From Candidatus Cloacimonadota bacterium (GTDB lineage Bacteria; Cloacimonadota; Cloacimonadia; Cloacimonadales; Cloacimonadaceae), in contig JAQUJJ010000159.1 of NCBI GenBank assembly GCA_028681035.1, forward strand, positions 1 through 7,687: DNA of 7,687 bases. Direction: 5' to 3'. This document shows positions 5,811 to 7,687 of this stretch, one piece after another. The position numbers were made by a program, and so were the translations under genes. Under the pieces are notes generated by a model, which saw nothing but the letters and a program-made list of their open reading frames with translations, ran no database searches and was not told where the DNA came from. The stretch's first letter is position 1, and each line of letters starts with the position of its first letter.

Positions 5811-5836
5811 GAAACGGGGTTTAACCCCCTGGTTTC
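5811..5836 (+). promoter_or_regulatory. Hairpin in the tuf leader
   Basis: GAAAC (5811-5815) pairs with GTTTC (5832-5836), and inside it GGGG (5816-5819) pairs with CCCC (5825-5828), leaving a small internal bulge. It is followed by CTCATTTTACG rather than a strong T-run, so it is a weak attenuator at best. It may separate the tRNA precursors from the tuf message. Confidence 0.4.
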
Positions 5837-5867
5837 TCATTTTACGAAAAGCGAAATAAACACGACA

Positions 5868-5888
5868 TGGAATGTGAATTCCAGGAGG
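5868..5888 (+). promoter_or_regulatory. GNRA-loop hairpin touching the tuf Shine-Dalgarno
   Basis: TGGAAT (5868-5873) and ATTCCA (5878-5883) pair around GTGA, a GNRA tetraloop. The last stem base is the first A of the ribosome site AGGAGG (5883-5888), which stands 4 nt before the tuf start at 5893. The hairpin places a fixed structure beside the ribosome site. Confidence 0.5.
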
Positions 5889-5892
5889 AACA

Positions 5893-7077
5893 ATGGCAAA
5901 AGAGAAATTCGTACGTAACAAGCCGCACGTAAACGTGGGTACGATCGGTCATATTGACCATGGCAAGACAACTCTCACCGCAGCGATAACTAAGTATTTG
6001 GCTCAAAAGGGCGGTGCTAAATTCCGTTCATTCGATAGTATCGATAACGCACCGGAAGAAAAAGCCCGCGGTATAACTATCGCCACATCACACGTGGAAT
6101 ACGAGACAGAAAATCGTCACTATGCACACGTTGATTGCCCAGGACATGCTGACTACATCAAGAACATGATTACTGGTGCAGCGCAGATGGATGGTGCTAT
6201 CGTAGTGGTTAGTGCTTATGACGGACCCATGCCTCAGACTCGCGAGCACATTCTGCTTGCCCGTCAGGTTGGTGTACCTGCTATTGTAGTTTTCTTGAAC
6301 AAGTGTGACTTAGTGGAAGATGAAGAACTGTTGGAACTCGTGGAAATGGAAGTTCGTGAACTTCTTGACAAGTACGATTTCCCCGGCGACGACATCCCAG
6401 TGATTCGCGGTTCAGCTTTGAAAGCCTTGAACGGCGACCCCGCAGGTGAAGCCCAAATTCAGGCACTAGTGGACGCAATTGACAGCTATATCCCGCTGCC
6501 AGATCGTGCAACCGACAAACCCTTCCTGATGCCCGTGGAAGACGTATTTTCCATTCCTGGCCGTGGCACTGTTGCTACAGGTCGCGTGGAACGTGGTATT
6601 ATTAAAATTCAGGACAAGGTTGAACGTGTTGGTATCCGCGATACTGTGGAAACAACTTGCACAGGCGTGGAAATGTTCCGCAAACTGCTCGATCAAGCTG
6701 AAGCTGGCGACAATGTCGGCTTATTGCTTCGTGGCTTTGCTAAGACAGATATGGAGCGCGGTATGGTGCTTGCCAAGCCGAAATCCATTAAACCTCACAC
6801 CAAGTTTATCGGTCAAACCTACATATTAACAAAAGATGAAGGCGGACGCCACAAACCCTTCCAAACTGGTTACCGTCCTCAGTTCTATTTCCGCACCACA
6901 GACGTTACTGGCAGCCTCACCCTTCCTGAAGGCGTGAAAATGGTTATGCCCGGCGACAACGTGGAGATTAGTGCCGAACTTATCACCCCAATCGCCATGG
7001 AACAGGGTCTGCGCTTTGCTATTCGTGAAGGCGGACACACCATCGGTAGCGGTGTTGTATCCTCAGTTATAGACTAA
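5893..7077 (+). CDS. tuf: Elongation factor Tu
   Basis: This 394-residue protein is of typical EF-Tu length. As a GTPase it delivers aminoacyl-tRNA to the ribosomal A site. The start is fixed by AGGAGG at 5883-5888. The GTP-binding motifs are all present: G1 GHIDHGKT (19-26), the switch I motif RGITI (59-63), G3 DCPGH (81-85, with the catalytic His85), G4 NKCD (136-139) and G5 SAL (174-176). Domain 2 (about 210-300) and domain 3 (about 301-394, ending [20 protein letters not shown]) are complete. The 10-residue insert of Thermus EF-Tu is absent. Slightly unusual residues are Ile21 in G1 (Val in most) and Tyr109 in [10 protein letters not shown] (usually Ala or Thr). It sits after the four tRNAs and 16 nt before rpmG. 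A second tuf elsewhere in the genome cannot be excluded. Confidence 0.98.
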   Translation: MAKEKFVRNKPHVNVGTIGHIDHGKTTLTAAITKYLAQKGGAKFRSFDSIDNAPEEKARGITIATSHVEYETENRHYAHVDCPGHADYIKNMITGAAQMDGAIVVVSAYDGPMPQTREHILLARQVGVPAIVVFLNKCDLVEDEELLELVEMEVRELLDKYDFPGDDIPVIRGSALKALNGDPAGEAQIQALVDAIDSYIPLPDRATDKPFLMPVEDVFSIPGRGTVATGRVERGIIKIQDKVERVGIRDTVETTCTGVEMFRKLLDQAEAGDNVGLLLRGFAKTDMERGMVLAKPKSIKPHTKFIGQTYILTKDEGGRHKPFQTGYRPQFYFRTTDVTGSLTLPEGVKMVMPGDNVEISAELITPIAMEQGLRFAIREGGHTIGSGVVSSVID

Positions 7078-7093
7078 TATACGGAAAGTAACA

Positions 7094-7240
7094 ATGAGAG
7101 ATATCATTATTCTGGCTTGCGAAGATTGCAAGAATCGTAATTACACGACTACCCGCAACAAACGCAAGCATCCGAACAGAATGGAGCTGAAGAAATTCTG
7201 CCCCACCTGCCGGAAGCATACGGTTCATAAACAGCGCTAA
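7094..7240 (+). CDS. rpmG: 50S ribosomal protein L33, zinc-binding form
   Basis: This small gene encodes 48 residues ([17 protein letters not shown] at the start, ending RKHTVHKQR). Two Cys pairs, C9-x-x-C12 and C36-x-x-C39, form the zinc ribbon of the C+ type L33. [13 protein letters not shown] (17-29) and ELKKFCPTC (31-39) are family hallmarks. L33 sits on the large ribosomal subunit near the E site. A weak GGAAAG (7083-7088) precedes the ATG. The stop codon is flanked by AGCGC/GCGCT (7233-7245), a small palindrome. It lies between tuf and tRNA-Trp, as commonly seen in bacteria. Confidence 0.96.
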   Translation: MRDIIILACEDCKNRNYTTTRNKRKHPNRMELKKFCPTCRKHTVHKQR

Positions 7241-7261
7241 GCGCTTGTAAATATGTTGCGC

Positions 7262-7337
7262 AGGACAGTAGTTCAACTGGTAGAGCACCGGTCTCCAAAA
7301 CCGGGTGTTGCGGGTTCGATTCCTGCCTGTCCTGCCA
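7262..7337 (+). tRNA. tRNA-Trp (anticodon CCA)
   Basis: Acceptor AGGACAG/CTGTCCT, D arm GTTC/GAGC, anticodon stem CCGGT/ACCGG around CTCCAAA (anticodon CCA), T arm GCGGG-TTCGATT-CCTGC with one G-U pair, discriminator G, and encoded CCA. It lies between rpmG and secE, an order found in many bacteria. Confidence 0.98.
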
Positions 7338-7370
7338 CATTATACCCGAGCCGAATGCGGTTTAAGTTTG

Positions 7371-7394
7371 TGGAGAAAGCAATTTCTCTATTGC
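7371..7394 (+). promoter_or_regulatory. Hairpins in the secE leader
   Basis: TGGAGAAA (7371-7378) pairs with TTTCTCTA (7383-7390) around GCAA, a GNRA tetraloop, with one G-U pair. GCAAT (7379-7383) can instead pair with ATTGC (7390-7394), which excludes the first stem. The site is about 25 nt before secE. No T-run is present, so it is not a terminator. It may guide tRNA-Trp processing or be chance. Confidence 0.35.
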
Positions 7395-7419
7395 AAAATA
7401 AGTAAATGGAAACAAAGAA

Positions 7420-7605
7420 ATGAAGTTCGAGAAGATTGGTCGTTTTTTTAGGGACGTTCGTTCCGAGATAAAATGCGTAACTTGGCCTAATAAGGCAGAT
7501 TTGAAGGAAGGAACTATCGTCGTGATAGTGATGTCCAGCATCGTTGCGGTTTTTTTGTCGTTGATAGATTTTGGATTTAACAAGATCATCACACTTATAT
7601 TCTAA
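7420..7605 (+). CDS. secE: Preprotein translocase subunit SecE
   Basis: This is a 61-residue protein, the short one-helix form of SecE. It clamps SecY in the SecYEG channel of the inner membrane. RFFRDVRSEIKCVTWPNKADL (8-28) is the amphipathic helix and hinge with the conserved VTWP (20-23). Residues 31-49 are a single transmembrane helix rich in Ile and Val. The ATG at 7420 gives the expected N-terminus. Only a weak GGAAAC (7408-7413) precedes it. A five-codon frame from the ATG at 7406 (METKK) ends in TGA overlapping the secE start as ATGA; it may couple translation, though it too lacks a ribosome site. It is directly before nusG, as in most bacteria. Confidence 0.97.
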   Translation: MKFEKIGRFFRDVRSEIKCVTWPNKADLKEGTIVVIVMSSIVAVFLSLIDFGFNKIITLIF

Positions 7606-7623
7606 AAGGATAGGAAACATAGG

Positions 7624-7687
7624 ATGAAATGGTATGTAATTCATACCTATTCAGGTCATGAAAACAAAGTGAAGACCGCTATAGAGA
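7624..7687 (+). CDS. nusG: Transcription termination/antitermination protein NusG, N-terminal fragment
   Basis: Only the first 21 residues are inside the window (MKWYVIHTYSGHENKVKT and three more). The WYVIHTYSGHE motif is the start of the NGN domain, which binds RNA polymerase and links it to the ribosome or Rho. AGGAAA at 7612-7617, 6 nt before the ATG, is the likely ribosome site. The gene is 18 nt after the secE stop and runs off the right edge, so rplK and other ribosomal genes would be expected beyond it. Confidence 0.95.
   Translation, partial: MKWYVIHTYSGHENKVKTAIE

Noticed and set aside
7273..7644. Minus-strand 123-residue reading frame
   Set aside because: It is antisense to tRNA-Trp and secE, both of which are certain. 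No ribosome site or family motif was seen.

Overview
This window looks like a housekeeping stretch from a bacterium, probably an uncultured member of the FCB group (Fibrobacterota-Chlorobiota-Bacteroidota), possibly Cloacimonadota. That placement is an inference from protein character (EF-Tu, S1 with an RGG-type tail, a Zn-type L33) and moderate GC. No taxonomic marker was searched.

Layout. Positions 1-1430 lie on the minus strand. They hold the N-terminal part of a glycerate kinase-like gene that runs off the left edge and carries an apparent frameshift near position 66, a long inverted repeat (283-347), and a 358-residue lipoprotein gene with a faintly serpin-like C-terminus. The short region 1431-1621 separates it from the divergent plus-strand genes. 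Next come an S1-domain RNA-binding protein (rpsA-like, five S1 repeats plus an Arg/Gly-rich tail) and lysS (class II lysyl-tRNA synthetase), only 8 nt apart and ending at a clear intrinsic terminator (4703-4730).

Positions 4731-5373 contain no gene that I can support, but the stretch is rich in structure: a 14-bp and a 32-bp perfect palindrome, a 32-bp-period tandem repeat of almost three copies, a 15-bp perfect hairpin, and a pair of mutually exclusive helices. After it comes the translation cluster tRNA-Thr(UGU), tRNA-Tyr(GUA), tRNA-Gly(UCC), tRNA-Thr(GGU), tuf, rpmG, tRNA-Trp(CCA), secE and the start of nusG, which runs off the right edge. The four-tRNA-tuf block has the same order as E. 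coli thrU-tyrU-glyT-thrT-tufB, and secE-nusG follow as in many bacteria.

Functionally the window is about protein synthesis: mRNA binding (S1), tRNA charging (LysRS), tRNA supply, tRNA delivery (EF-Tu), the large subunit (L33), membrane insertion (SecE) and transcription-translation control (NusG). I found no defence system, phage, transposase or CRISPR. The best leads are the broken or frameshifted kinase, the inverted repeat inside the lipoprotein signal-peptide codons, the repeat-rich intergenic region, and GNRA-type hairpins in the tuf and secE leaders.
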